Shown in pieces: positions 9,089 through 17,390 of a DNA stretch of 64,000 bases (its first letter is position 1; every line of letters begins with the position of its first letter). This DNA is from Ruegeria discodermiae (GTDB lineage Bacteria; Pseudomonadota; Alphaproteobacteria; Rhodobacterales; Rhodobacteraceae). Where the stretch lies: assembly GCF_030758345.1 (NCBI RefSeq), contig NZ_JAVAMO010000014.1, positions 1-64,000 on the forward strand. The letters are read 5' to 3'. The notes beneath the pieces are model-generated. The model was given only the letters and a program-made list of their open reading frames with translations, did no database searches and was not told the origin of the DNA. A program made the position numbers and the translations under genes.

Positions 9089-10266
9089 GTTTGGTCTCTC
9101 TTCTGGTTTTCTGAGTGTTGATACGAGGACCATGCAAGTATGGCAGCAGACGCAACAGCAAACACCGATCCTGTGAATATGACGGTTTGGAAGTCCGATA
9201 CCTGCGCAATTAGGCCCGTAGCGGGCCCGGCGACGACAAGGGCAATCATCATAGTATTCCAGTACATCGCTGTTGCGTGAGCTGGCCGGTCCCGTGACAG
9301 AGATTGCACAAAGCTGATCGCGAGCGTTGAGAACAGGCCGAAGTACAATCCTTCGGCTGCAGCACCAAACAACATGTGTGGGAAGGAGCGAACCGTCGCG
9401 AGAACCAGAATTGCGACAATGGCGAGTTGAGCCGTGCCCATCAACGCAGTGCGCAGTCCAAAACGGACGATCAGATATGGTGTGGTGAAGATTGCGAAAA
9501 GCTCGGCAATCGTCTTTATGCTGAATGCCACACCCGGAGCATAGCCAGGAAGGCTAACTTCCTGAACGAAAAAGAGCGGAAGAGCGGAAAACGTCAAAGA
9601 ATGAGCAAGCGCAAGGCAAAACACAAACAGAATAGCCGCCCAAAGCTCAGGATTTCGTTCTCGTTTCTTCATTTTTGCTTGTACGACCGATGGCGGTATA
9701 CTGGCCCCATCACGCGGAGCCGTTCGCCACCACAGAACAAGCCAGATTAGGCTGATCGCGAAAGCAGCCTGAAAGACGACCTCCGGGCCGAATTGGTCGG
9801 CTAAAGTGAAGCTTAACGCCGGTCCAATCATCCATGATGTTGATGTGGTCGCGCGCATATATGCGTTAAACGTGCTGCGCTTCATGCCGTTGCGCTCGGC
9901 AATGTCACCGCCAAGCGAGAACATGGTCGACATCGCGCTGGAGCCGATGCCGAAGCCGGTCACACCAGCGGTCGCGACCGTCAGAAAGCCGGGCGACAAG
10001 GACAGTGCAAATGCTGCCATGCAATAACCAGACGCAGCCAAGCCTATCATCGGAAACGGGTTGGCTCCTCTGTCCATCTGCTTGGCGAAGGCGCGGTTGG
10101 AGAGGATGACAATCAAGGCGAAGGCACCGGTGTAGACGCTGATGTTCCAAGGCGCCCGTTGAAGGCTCTCGACGATGTAGAAGCCCATGAACGAGACCGC
10201 CATGGCATTGCAGACGGTTCCGACAAATAGGAGAGGCAGAAATGCGACGGGAACGGATTTGGTCAT
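9070..10266 (-). CDS. MFS transporter
   Basis: A 398-aa integral membrane protein with about 12 hydrophobic segments in two halves, the major facilitator fold. The central loop (about residues 180-215) is charged (RTAPRDG to KMKKRERNPEL). Segments such as NISVYTGAFALIVILSNRAFAKQMDRG recall the sugar efflux (SetA/B-like) branch, but the substrate cannot be assigned. It ends inside the start of the RidA-like gene, so the two form a coupled pair, and it is divergent from a LysR gene about 60 bases away that likely controls it. Confidence 0.85.
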   Translation of the reverse strand: MTKSVPVAFLPLLFVGTVCNAMAVSFMGFYIVESLQRAPWNISVYTGAFALIVILSNRAFAKQMDRGANPFPMIGLAASGYCMAAFALSLSPGFLTVATAGVTGFGIGSSAMSTMFSLGGDIAERNGMKRSTFNAYMRATTSTSWMIGPALSFTLADQFGPEVVFQAAFAISLIWLVLWWRTAPRDGASIPPSVVQAKMKKRERNPELWAAILFVFCLALAHSLTFSALPLFFVQEVSLPGYAPGVAFSIKTIAELFAIFTTPYLIVRFGLRTALMGTAQLAIVAILVLATVRSFPHMLFGAAAEGLYFGLFSTLAISFVQSLSRDRPAHATAMYWNTMMIALVVAGPATGLIAQVSDFQTVIFTGSVFAVASAAILAWSSYQHSENQKRDQTCQSDK

Positions 10267-10329
10267 GCGCTCTAAGGCTAGCCAGCATCATTCAGTTGCA
10301 AAACAACGCGATTTGAAGCCATCATTTCA

Positions 10330-11160
10330 TTGATGAGCGAATATCCGAAACCTCGTGACCACATCCGCTGGGATGACCTTGCGGCTTTCTTGGCTGTTGC
10401 GCGAGCGGGTGGTCTTGCTGCTGCTGCCAAGGATGTAACATCCAGCGCCCCAACCCTAGGCCGGCGGATGCGAGAGCTAGAGCGCGCGATGGGTCGTGAA
10501 CTCTTCGTCCGTCGAAGCCATGGCTATGATCTGACAGACGCGGGCATTGAGTTGATGCATGAGTTGGAAGGCGTGGCCTCAGACATCTCGCGGGCGACAA
10601 CAAAGCCTAGTGAAGGCAATCTGCCATTGATCAAGGTATCGGCGGGAACATGGACATCGCTTGCGCTAGCGCGACAGTGGCAAGACATCATCGGCGATCC
10701 CGCCGATGTCAGGCTGCGTTTCATGACTTCCGAGGCTGTCCTCAGCATTAAGAGGCGCGAAGCGTCAATTGCGATACGTAACAGCCGCCCGACTGAGCAC
10801 GGGCTTGCAGGGCGCAAACTGGCCCGCAATGAATTTGCAGTATTTTCAACCTGCGAAGCTCGCGAAAGCTGGATCATACACAGTGTCGATACGCCATCCT
10901 CGCGTTGGGCCAGGGCGCGCGCTGGTCAGAATGCCAGTCTGGAAGCCAGCTATCCAAGACTGGCCCTCGATCTTGCTTTGGAAGGCGCGGGGCAGATCGT
11001 CCTACCCACATTCATAGGCGACAGGGATGCGAGACTCGAACGACGCTCTGAGGTTATCCCTGAATTGTCGCACGATGCTTGGCTGGTTGCGCACGACGAT
11101 GACAGACATCTGCCGGAAATACGCCGGGTCATCGACCGTATCACCAAGCTCCGGGCATGA
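10330..11160 (+). CDS. LysR-family transcriptional regulator
   Basis: A 276-aa LysR-type regulator. The HTH is at residues 15-45 (WDDLAAFLAVARAGGLAAAA, SSAPTLGRRMRELERAMG), followed by a rather short effector domain. The first codon of the frame is TTG at 10330; the ATG at 10333 is equally possible and gives almost the same protein. It is transcribed away from the MFS/RidA-like pair across a 63-base gap, the usual arrangement for a LysR protein and its target. Effector unknown. Confidence 0.87.
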   Translation: MMSEYPKPRDHIRWDDLAAFLAVARAGGLAAAAKDVTSSAPTLGRRMRELERAMGRELFVRRSHGYDLTDAGIELMHELEGVASDISRATTKPSEGNLPLIKVSAGTWTSLALARQWQDIIGDPADVRLRFMTSEAVLSIKRREASIAIRNSRPTEHGLAGRKLARNEFAVFSTCEARESWIIHSVDTPSSRWARARAGQNASLEASYPRLALDLALEGAGQIVLPTFIGDRDARLERRSEVIPELSHDAWLVAHDDDRHLPEIRRVIDRITKLRA

Positions 11161-11582
11161 ATTGCCGACAGAGCGTCTAGCTGCAAAACCAGACTTTTGT
11201 TGCAGCCTAACGCAGGCTTAGGTTAGGCTCGCTGCAGACCTCGGAGGCAGCGCAGCATCATATCACCGTGCACTATAGTCGTCGGCTTGTGCTCGCGGCT
11301 GATTATGTTGAAAAACAAAGTGTTGCAGGCGCAGAGAGTAGAGAGCCACGCGGATGATGGCTAACTCATTCAAACCGATTAGCCATTTGGGTTCTCGTGT
11401 TAATCCCTTACAGAAAGAGTTCTTCAATAATGCCTATTGGGATCCTCGACTTTATCTTTTGCAATCTCAAGCCGCATTGGCACAACGCAATGCGTCACAC
11501 CAGACCCAAACGGCTATTTGCTGTGAGCCCACTACTAACAGGAGTCTGAAAGAACCCCCATCAGAGAGTGAAGCGCTATGGC
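11161..11582. other. AT-richer intergenic stretch, no supported gene
   Basis: About 420 bases between the ends of a LysR gene and a histidine kinase gene, which converge here. An 83-codon frame at 11354-11605 starts with ATG but lacks a Shine-Dalgarno sequence and overlaps the kinase end. No terminator or repeat could be recognised with confidence. Confidence 0.4.
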
Positions 11583-12932
11583 CTATGTTTTTACGCCTTT
11601 GTTGACTCGCTGAATAGTCACAGTGCATTTCAACCCACCCAGTGCGGCTGAGCTGCCCAAGTCGAACTTTGCCCCGTAGGCTGTCAGCAAATCGACCGCA
11701 ATTGCCAGCCCCAGGCCACTGCCGGTAACCGAGGTGTCCAAACGCCCACCGGATCGCAGGGCTTCGCGTCGAGCGTCTTCGGGTATCCCCGGTCCATCAT
11801 CCTCGATGAGGATTTCAATATGGCCCTGTTCTTGTCTAGCGATTAGCAAAACGGAGTTGCGGCACCATTTTACCGCGTTGTCCAACAAATTGCCTAACAC
11901 CTCTTCGATGTCCTGCGTGTCCATACGAACCCAAAGATCTGGGTCACACCTGACATCCAGTGTTTTGCCTTCCCGTTCGGCCATTTTGGAAAACAGCCGC
12001 GCCAGCCGAGCAATAGAGTTTGAAAGGTCGGTTCGTGAATGGCTTAGTTCTGCGGTGTTCATCGCCCGCATTCTTGCGAGCGACCGGGCAAGCTGTGCGT
12101 CAATCCGATCCAGCGCTTCTTCTGCAGTCGCAATGGAAGCCCCACATTCGGACAGGACTGAAAGTTCATTTCTCAGAATGGCCGTTGGGGTCTTGAGTGC
12201 ATGGGCCAAATCGGCCGCTTGCCGCCTGGAGCCGGACACGATGTCCCGATTGCGCCCCAGGAGCTGATTGAGGTCTCGGACGAGAGGAGACACTTCCTCT
12301 GGGTAGTGTGAAGGTTTGAGGTCCTCATCCCCGTCCCAGCGATGGGCCACATCTGTTCGCAATTTTCGAAGTGGCCTCAGAATTATAGAGGTCAGGAGCA
12401 ATGAACCAGCGACACCAATCAACCCGACCAACGCAAACACAGGCAACAAGCTCAGTTGTGTGACACGTCGTTCCTCAACCAGTTGGGTCTGGCTTTCGGC
12501 GACGCTGATGCCCCAGACTGTTCCATCCTCATAGGTAATCTTCTGATAGACGCTGCGAACAGATTCGTTTTCAGGACCCTGAGTGTTCCAGAATGTCGGT
12601 GTATCTGGAGAACCGCTCGGCTCTTCAATGGTCTCGCCAAAAAGCGACGGAGATGTAACGACCTCTCCATCGCGGCTGGTTACTTGCCAATACCGTCCCG
12701 AATATGGTGCGCCATACGAAGGGTCAAACATCAGGTCGCGCAGCGCTTCCGGGTTTTCCGTGGTCACACTCAACCCTACGACAAGCTGCGTATGACGATC
12801 CTGCAGCGTGGTGTCGAACCGGTTTGAAACTCTGGCATCAATATACGAGAATACCGCGAGCGTACCGACGCCAACGGACAATGCACCGGAAGCGATACCT
12901 CCCAACAATGCCCGTTGACGCAGGGATAACAT
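11583..12932 (-). CDS. Sensor histidine kinase
   Basis: A 449-aa membrane kinase: first membrane segment at residues 10-30, a periplasmic sensor of about 125 residues, a second membrane segment near 165-185, a HAMP-like linker, an H-box (AADLAHALKTPTAILRNEL), an N-box (NLLDNAVKWCRN) and G-boxes (IEDDGPGIPED, GSGLGLAIAVDLL). The H-box HALKTP variant is that of the PhoQ/FeuQ-like class. It is encoded directly after the response regulator, with ATG at 12932 overlapping the regulator stop, so the two are coupled. The neighbouring PepSY gene may encode a modulator of the kinase. The signal sensed is unknown. Confidence 0.92.
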   Translation of the reverse strand: MLSLRQRALLGGIASGALSVGVGTLAVFSYIDARVSNRFDTTLQDRHTQLVVGLSVTTENPEALRDLMFDPSYGAPYSGRYWQVTSRDGEVVTSPSLFGETIEEPSGSPDTPTFWNTQGPENESVRSVYQKITYEDGTVWGISVAESQTQLVEERRVTQLSLLPVFALVGLIGVAGSLLLTSIILRPLRKLRTDVAHRWDGDEDLKPSHYPEEVSPLVRDLNQLLGRNRDIVSGSRRQAADLAHALKTPTAILRNELSVLSECGASIATAEEALDRIDAQLARSLARMRAMNTAELSHSRTDLSNSIARLARLFSKMAEREGKTLDVRCDPDLWVRMDTQDIEEVLGNLLDNAVKWCRNSVLLIARQEQGHIEILIEDDGPGIPEDARREALRSGGRLDTSVTGSGLGLAIAVDLLTAYGAKFDLGSSAALGGLKCTVTIQRVNKGVKT

Positions 12933-13591
12933 CAGGCTGAATCTATCATGTATCCGCGACCGCGAGCTGTCGTGATGAGGTCAGACCCCAGTTTCTTGCG
13001 CAGGCGGGTAATGAAGACGGCAATCGTGTTCGAGTCGCGGTCCCCATCATACTCGTAAATATGTTCGGACAGCTCGGTTCTCGAAATCATACGTCCGGCA
13101 TTATGCGCCAGATAGGTTAGCACGGCGATTTCCTGTGCGGTCAGGTCAACAGGAATTCCATCTACGGTCACCCGGCCATTGCGGGTATCCAGGATGACAT
13201 CTCCCATCTCGATGACTGGATTTAGCTGCCCGCTTTGGCGCCGCAGGATCGCCCGCACACGCGCGGCGAGTTCGGGCATATGAAACGGTTTGGTCATGTA
13301 ATCATCGGCGCCGGCGTCCAAACCGTCCACTCGTTCGCTCCAACCGTCACGAGCCGTCAGGATGAGCACCGGAGTTTTTACACCTGCACGGCGCCATTCA
13401 CGCAAGACGGAAATACCATCGCGTTCCGGCAATCCGATATCGAGGATGATCATGTCGTATGGCTCGGTTGAGCCCATGTGCAAAGCATCAACACCGTTAT
13501 GGACGATGTCGACGACGCGTCCTTCGGCGTTCAGGAGCTTTTTGATCTGCCCGCAAAGATGTGGCTCATCTTCTGCCAGTAATACTCTCAT
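12932..13591 (-). CDS. OmpR-family response regulator
   Basis: A 219-aa two-domain regulator. The receiver domain has the acidic pair (LAEDEP), the phospho-acceptor Asp in IILDIGLPERDG, the Thr/Ser in LILTARDG and the Lys in DYMTKPF. The C-terminal winged helix (PVDLTAQEIAVLTYLAHNAGRMISRTEL, DSNTIAVFITRLRKKLG) is of the OmpR/PhoB type. It is followed immediately by its kinase. Upstream, 37 bases away, lies the PepSY/Gly-rich gene on the same strand. It probably regulates that gene and perhaps the divergent Gly/Lys-rich gene; this is inference from position only. Confidence 0.94.
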   Translation of the reverse strand: MRVLLAEDEPHLCGQIKKLLNAEGRVVDIVHNGVDALHMGSTEPYDMIILDIGLPERDGISVLREWRRAGVKTPVLILTARDGWSERVDGLDAGADDYMTKPFHMPELAARVRAILRRQSGQLNPVIEMGDVILDTRNGRVTVDGIPVDLTAQEIAVLTYLAHNAGRMISRTELSEHIYEYDGDRDSNTIAVFITRLRKKLGSDLITTARGRGYMIDSA

Positions 13592-13628
13592 GTCACAAAA
13601 TCATAGGTGCTCTAGTGGGGCCCATCTA

Positions 13629-14231
13629 TCATTTTTTGCCTCCGCCTTTGCCCCCTGAGTTTCCTCCACCATTCCCGCCACCGTTGCCTCCGCCATTGCC
13701 GCCAGAGTTTCCGCCACCGTTGCCTCCGCCATTACCACCAGAGTTTCCTCCGCCATTGCCGCCAGAGTTTCCTCCTCCGTTCCCGCCGGAGTTACCGTTG
13801 CCATTGCCACCACGATTTCCGTTGTTGCCTTTCGTGCCTTTGTTGCTGGCATTCCCGTTGGATTTGGCAGTGTTCGATTTTCCGGGGCTTGAGCGAGCGG
13901 CTTCCGAAATCTGGCGGCCCACGCGCGATCGGTTGGAGACGACCTTCCCGGTTTGTGCATTGACAATGACGCTGATGATTTTGCCGTTCGGTTTCTTGAC
14001 CAGGATGCGATAATAAACTTCGTCTGCCTCGAACGCCCGCGCATCAACAGGGGTACCGCCAAAGACCCTTTCAACCCCTCTGATGACTTTCTTCAACCGG
14101 ATAGCGCCACCCGAGGTGGTCGCCTTACGCAGTTCGGACTGCTCCAGCTCGCGTGCGGCAGCGTTCCCTTCTCCGGTCAAGAGAAGAGTAACCACACATG
14201 CAATCGCTAGAAGCTCTCTCATCATTGACAC
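13629..14231 (-). CDS. Exported PepSY-domain protein with Gly/Asn-rich repeat tail
   Basis: A 200-aa protein: signal peptide (residues 1-25), a PepSY-like domain around 30-105 (VRRG-like helix, YYRILVKKPNGKIISVIVNAQTGKVV), then about 85 residues of almost pure Gly/Asn/Ser repeats built on GGNSGGNGG and ending GGKGGGKK. PepSY domains in the periplasm often inhibit or tune proteases and sensor kinases. The gene lies just upstream of the regulator/kinase pair on the same strand. The first codon is a GTG at 14231; ATGs at 14225 and 14222 are alternatives, and no clear SD is seen. The repeat tract is highly repetitive at DNA level (GGCGGAAACTCTGGC-type units) and may vary in length. Confidence 0.8.
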   Translation of the reverse strand: MSMMRELLAIACVVTLLLTGEGNAAARELEQSELRKATTSGGAIRLKKVIRGVERVFGGTPVDARAFEADEVYYRILVKKPNGKIISVIVNAQTGKVVSNRSRVGRQISEAARSSPGKSNTAKSNGNASNKGTKGNNGNRGGNGNGNSGGNGGGNSGGNGGGNSGGNGGGNGGGNSGGNGGGNGGGNGGGNSGGKGGGKK

Positions 14232-14428
14232 TTATTACCGCGTAAAACTCCCTTAAAACTACCGATTTCAAAATGAACTGTCGATGAACAAACAGTTACG
14301 GCTGAATTCAAGGATCATACGTTCAAATGGGGGTGTTCACCGACTCGAACGCCTGCCAACTGTTCTCGCATAGCGAGATTGGAGGGGTTTGGAGCCGCAA
14401 GCTTAGCAAGCGATCTGTGAGGGCCGAC

Positions 14429-15496
14429 ATGAAGACTACGGGAGCAAGAGCATTGAAAGCCTCCGCCATCGCAATTGCCCTGCTTGGGTCAGTTGCGATC
14501 GTTGCAACGGTTACCGTCCCAGATTTTGCATATGCAAAAGAGGGCAAGGGGAATGGCGGCGGTAAAGGCGGTGGCAATGGCAACGGAGGTGACAAGGGCG
14601 GAGGCAAAGGCAATAGCGGAGATAAAGGCGGTAAGGGCAATAGCGCCGGTGGCAAAGACGGAAAAGGCAAAAGCGGCGGCTCAGGCGCTGCCAAAAACGA
14701 TGGCAAAAAAGCCTCTGCAAGGCCTGACCGCGCAAGCTCCAAGCCAAAAGGGTCTGGCACGAAATCCTCAAAGAGGAAGGGGTTTTCTCTGAAAGAACTG
14801 TTTGGCGGTAAAAAGAACCGCACCAGGACGGCGAAAGCCAGACAGAAAACCGTCCGCACAACACGCAAAGCCGTGGAAACCGTTGCGGTTACAAGATCAA
14901 TTCGGCCAGAGGCGAGGGCACCCGGGGACTCAATCGCCGAACTTCTCGGTGCGCATCCTTCGGAACTGGGGGCGCTTAACGCTGCCAATGCCAGCGAAAC
15001 GGCGCTGCGGAATGCCTCTCCTAATTCACGTGTCGGTCGTATCGCGGCCTACCGCGACACGGTTCTTGCCGGGGACGAACTACGCGACGACCTGCAAGAA
15101 GCAGAGGACCATCTCGACGGTCTGGAGCCGCCTGACCGACCCTCTAGCGAAGTCGAGAGCGATCTTGACGTCGCTTTGGACGACGTCCAGCGGAACAAGG
15201 AAAGGGTGGCCGAACTAGAACAGGACCTTGCCGATGCTGGTGGTTCTGACCCCGAGATCGAAGCAGATCTTGAAACTGCCAAATCCGACCTGCAAGACTC
15301 TGTCGACATCGCCAAAGACCTGAAAGAAGAACGACAAGCTGCCGTTGAATATGAGGACAAAGCTGCTGAGGTCGAGGACCTGACCGAATTGGTAGAGGAT
15401 CAGGCGGACACTGAACGCGAGGCGCTCGAAAATGCGGCCAACAAACCGGTGACCGACGAAGTTGAAGCCACAGTAAAATCAATTTTGGGCCTCTAG
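14429..15496 (+). CDS. Exported Gly/Lys-rich coiled-coil protein
   Basis: A 355-aa protein starting at ATG 14429 (GAGGG upstream). A signal peptide (residues 1-35, ending FAYAKEG) is followed by about 50 residues of GNGGGKGGGNGNGG-like low complexity, a basic linker (PKGSGTKSSKRKGFSLKELFGG), a conserved-looking block IAELLGAHPSELGALNAANA with SPNSRVGRIAAYRDTVLAG, and an acidic C-terminal coiled coil (about residues 215-345, many E/D/L heptads). I do not know its function; a surface or matrix protein is possible. It is divergent from the PepSY/Gly-rich gene and shares its Gly-rich composition, so joint control by the two-component system is plausible. A strong terminator follows. Confidence 0.78.
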   Translation: MKTTGARALKASAIAIALLGSVAIVATVTVPDFAYAKEGKGNGGGKGGGNGNGGDKGGGKGNSGDKGGKGNSAGGKDGKGKSGGSGAAKNDGKKASARPDRASSKPKGSGTKSSKRKGFSLKELFGGKKNRTRTAKARQKTVRTTRKAVETVAVTRSIRPEARAPGDSIAELLGAHPSELGALNAANASETALRNASPNSRVGRIAAYRDTVLAGDELRDDLQEAEDHLDGLEPPDRPSSEVESDLDVALDDVQRNKERVAELEQDLADAGGSDPEIEADLETAKSDLQDSVDIAKDLKEERQAAVEYEDKAAEVEDLTELVEDQADTEREALENAANKPVTDEVEATVKSILGL

Positions 15497-15536
15497 CGCT
15501 CAATATCTTCCGCCCTGCCACTCACGGAGGCGTAAG

Positions 15537-15591
15537 GGGCCGGGTCAGCCGAGCAGCTAGTTCAATCTGGCATGGCTGACCCGGCCTTTTT
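15537..15591 (+). terminator. Rho-independent terminator
   Basis: The inverted repeat GGCCGGGTCAGCC / GGCTGACCCGGCC (15538-15550 and 15574-15586) is followed by six T residues. It lies about 40 bases after the Gly/Lys-rich coiled-coil gene and is a classic intrinsic terminator for it. Confidence 0.9.
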
Positions 15592-15654
15592 GTTCGATCC
15601 TTCGTTCCAACAGACCGAATAGCTAGCGGGCTGCACTGCCTAACCACACAAAAA

Positions 15655-15681
15655 TAGCCCGCTCCGATTTGGAGCGGGCCT
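15655..15681 (-). terminator. Rho-independent terminator of the 61-aa gene
   Basis: The 9-bp inverted repeat GCCCGCTCC / GGAGCGGGC has a 5-base loop and, read on the minus strand, is followed by TATTTTTG. It lies about 60 bases beyond the stop codon of the minus-strand small gene at 15742-15927 and supports that gene being transcribed. Confidence 0.8.
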
Positions 15682-15741
15682 TGGCTATTGGCATCACCCG
15701 AGTTGGGGGGGCGGGCGAAACCAGGAACGCTGCTAAGGGGT

Positions 15742-15927
15742 TCAGACGTTCTTCTTCGCCTCATCAAGTCGCTTGTTTTTAATGATCTCCGAGAGAGAAT
15801 TTTCGATAGGAGGGAAGCGACCACTGCTCGAATTTGTGGTTTTTGAGAGCCCGCTATGCAGCGCAGACTTTGAGGGTTGCAGTTCTGCGGCATGTAGCGA
15901 CGGAGCCTCAATGGCGCTCTTGTTCAT
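15742..15927 (-). CDS. Small protein of unknown function (61 aa)
   Basis: A 61-codon frame with a good ribosome binding site (GGAAGGGG about 8 bases before the ATG at 15927) and an intrinsic terminator downstream. The product is hydrophilic, Ser/Asn-rich in the first half (SKTTNSSSGRFPP) and ends in a charged helix (NSLSEIIKNKRLDEAKKNV). There is no signal peptide or membrane segment. I do not recognise it. The match of start signal, frame and terminator makes it more credible than the many other short frames around it. Confidence 0.6.
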   Translation of the reverse strand: MNKSAIEAPSLHAAELQPSKSALHSGLSKTTNSSSGRFPPIENSLSEIIKNKRLDEAKKNV

Positions 15928-16158
15928 GCGTTTCCCCTTCCATGACGTCGAGCGTTTGGTGGCTCACCCGGCCCAACGAGGATCAGTATGTCCGAAACTG
16001 CTTGAACGTTCACAGAACGCACCATTCACATTCCGTTAATCTTCTTGCTGGCGCTCTGGCGGTATCGCTTGACACCAGAAACGAAAGAACGTGTGGCCAT
16101 CAATCACCACCCAATCAAGCAAAGCCTCAATTTGCTCGACCCCGGCCGTGACCACGTA

Positions 16159-16536
16159 TCAGTTCAGGATATCCGCAACCGCGCCTATCAGGTTCAAGAC
16201 CTTGTTGGTATCACGACTGACCTCATAGACATAACCGCCTGCCTGCACATAGTAGCCATTCGGGCGCAAACCCCACCGGCGCGGATCGCTGAGAACAGAG
16301 TAGTCGCTATAGATATAGTCGCCGATCCCATAGCGCTTTAGCTGACCGGGTGGGACACATGGAACGGCCTTTTTGGCAAGCCCAGGTGGACAGTTCGCGC
16401 GGCCGGGCTTGACCGTCACAGGCAGTTGCACCGCTTGGCTTTTGTGACTCTTGGCTTTTCCTTTGCCGTTATTTGCAAACGCCGCCGGAGCTGTCGCCAA
16501 TATGGCCATGGCAAGCATCGAAACCAGTATTCTCAT
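16159..16536 (-). CDS. Small exported basic protein, RcnB-like
   Basis: A 125-aa protein from ATG 16536 (GGAG about 10 bases upstream), with a signal peptide (MRILVSMLAMAILATAPAAF) then a Lys-rich segment (NNGKGKAKSHKSQ). The C-terminal part has CPPGLAKKAVPCVPPGQLKRYGIGD and GYYVQAGGYVYEVSRDTNKVLNLIGAVADILN. The last pattern (Tyr-rich segment, then V-x-x-x-T-x-x-V-L-x-L) is that of RcnB/YdhA-like small periplasmic proteins common in this group. RcnB affects Ni/Co homeostasis in E. coli; that role is not established for this branch. Confidence 0.72.
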   Translation of the reverse strand: MRILVSMLAMAILATAPAAFANNGKGKAKSHKSQAVQLPVTVKPGRANCPPGLAKKAVPCVPPGQLKRYGIGDYIYSDYSVLSDPRRWGLRPNGYYVQAGGYVYEVSRDTNKVLNLIGAVADILN

Positions 16537-16721
16537 GTGTCCAAACTCCGCTGACGTTAGGTCCGCCCAACCTGCACGCATAAGTTAGTCAGTTAGCGGT
16601 CGCTTTTAAGCCCTTGCATCACGAAAGTGTTGGAATGTCGCCTGAGAACTCTGAAGCTGGCCTGCAATGTTACACCTATACTTTGGGCAAAACTCGCGAG
16701 ATGCGGCCTCGGCCCTTACCG

Positions 16722-16761
16722 CAGCATTCCCTGGTCGACCGGAAGTTAACGTGACAACACC
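16722..16761. repeat. 40-bp inferred IS end, identical to 40307-40346
   Basis: These 40 bases, ending in GTTAACGTGACAACACC, are the reverse complement of 40307-40346. The last 17 bases also occur at 44714-44730. Gene sequence breaks off exactly at the CACC end both here (LuxR-type fragment to the right) and at 40307 (VOC fragment to the left), so I read it as the terminal inverted repeat of an insertion sequence whose interior lies to the left here. Confidence 0.65.
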
Positions 16762-17041
16762 CTTGACTATGCTATCGGCTGGCTTGTCTCCGCAGAGCAT
16801 CGCCCGCCAAGTTGGCTTTTCCACCGGCCTGGTCGACACACGTACGCGCTCCATTAAGACCAAGTTCAGGAGCAACACGATTGAGCAGACTGTCGAGCGC
16901 GCTGTGGGTGTTGGAACGCTACAGCGGACCGACTTTTTCGCAAATCCAGTTTTAGAAGTCGTCGATCGGGACCAACGTGTTCTACTTGGTGGGATAGTGT
17001 ACTGGAATCGCAATACTTGCGAGATCATTTCCTTTGATTGA
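16762..17041 (+). pseudogene. LuxR-type HTH regulator fragment, 5' end replaced by an IS end
   Basis: The frame encodes LTMLSAGLSPQSIARQVGFS then TGLVDTRTRSIKTKFRSNTIEQTVERAVGVG, a LuxR/FixJ-type helix-turn-helix, followed by about 45 residues (FFANPVLEVVDRDQRVLLGGIVYWNRN). The expected N-terminal domain is missing: upstream the same frame runs into the 40-bp IS end and nonsense (GRPEVNVTT). An in-frame ATG at 16769 could allow a short HTH-only protein, but no SD is seen. I call it a broken regulator gene. Confidence 0.55.
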
Positions 17042-17390
17042 GGTCGGCAGGTTTGGGACCTTACTAGCTTTGTTCCGGTCGAAGCGGTGACCTTGTCACG
17101 ACGGTTTCATGTTTGTGTCGAGGCCATAAATGCCGCATTTGGTGAAGATGCTGATCGAAAAATCTGGGTTCGAAATCTATGAGTGCATTTAAGCGGCTTT
17201 CGATCAAAATTTCCGGCCGCTCAAGATTGAAAGTAAGGATCAACTGCCAGCTCTTGGACGTGGCAGGTCACTCGTGATACTCGGCGCTAGCTCTGGCGTA
17301 GACAGGGCGTTGGCAATTGCGATGGCTGGAACAGATTCAGGCGCGGTGAGCGCCGCAGGAGCCCTCGTACTGACGCATGTGAAGCGAAGA
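17042..17390. other. Stretch with a possible decayed gene piece
   Basis: No intact gene. On the plus strand, 17256-17397 reads RSLVILGASSGVDRALAIAM then AGTDSGAVSAAGALVLT, which resembles a nucleotide-binding N-terminus of a dehydrogenase but lacks the rest of such a protein. It is most likely a remnant. Confidence 0.3.

Noticed and set aside
11354-11605. An 83-codon ORF in the AT-rich gap
   Set aside because: No Shine-Dalgarno sequence, overlaps the kinase end and has no recognisable domain.
13650-13810. Repeats considered as a CRISPR-like or regulatory array
   Set aside because: Units are contiguous multiples of three coding GGN without spacers, so they are protein repeats.
13561-14013. 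A plus-strand frame coding a long Pro/Phe-rich protein (FPPPLPPPL repeats)
   Set aside because: It is the antisense shadow of the Gly/Asn repeat of the PepSY gene; it has no start signal and no family.
14323-14988. A minus-strand Leu/Pro-rich frame over the Gly/Lys-rich gene
   Set aside because: Antisense shadow of GGN/GGK codons; composition is explained by the opposite strand.
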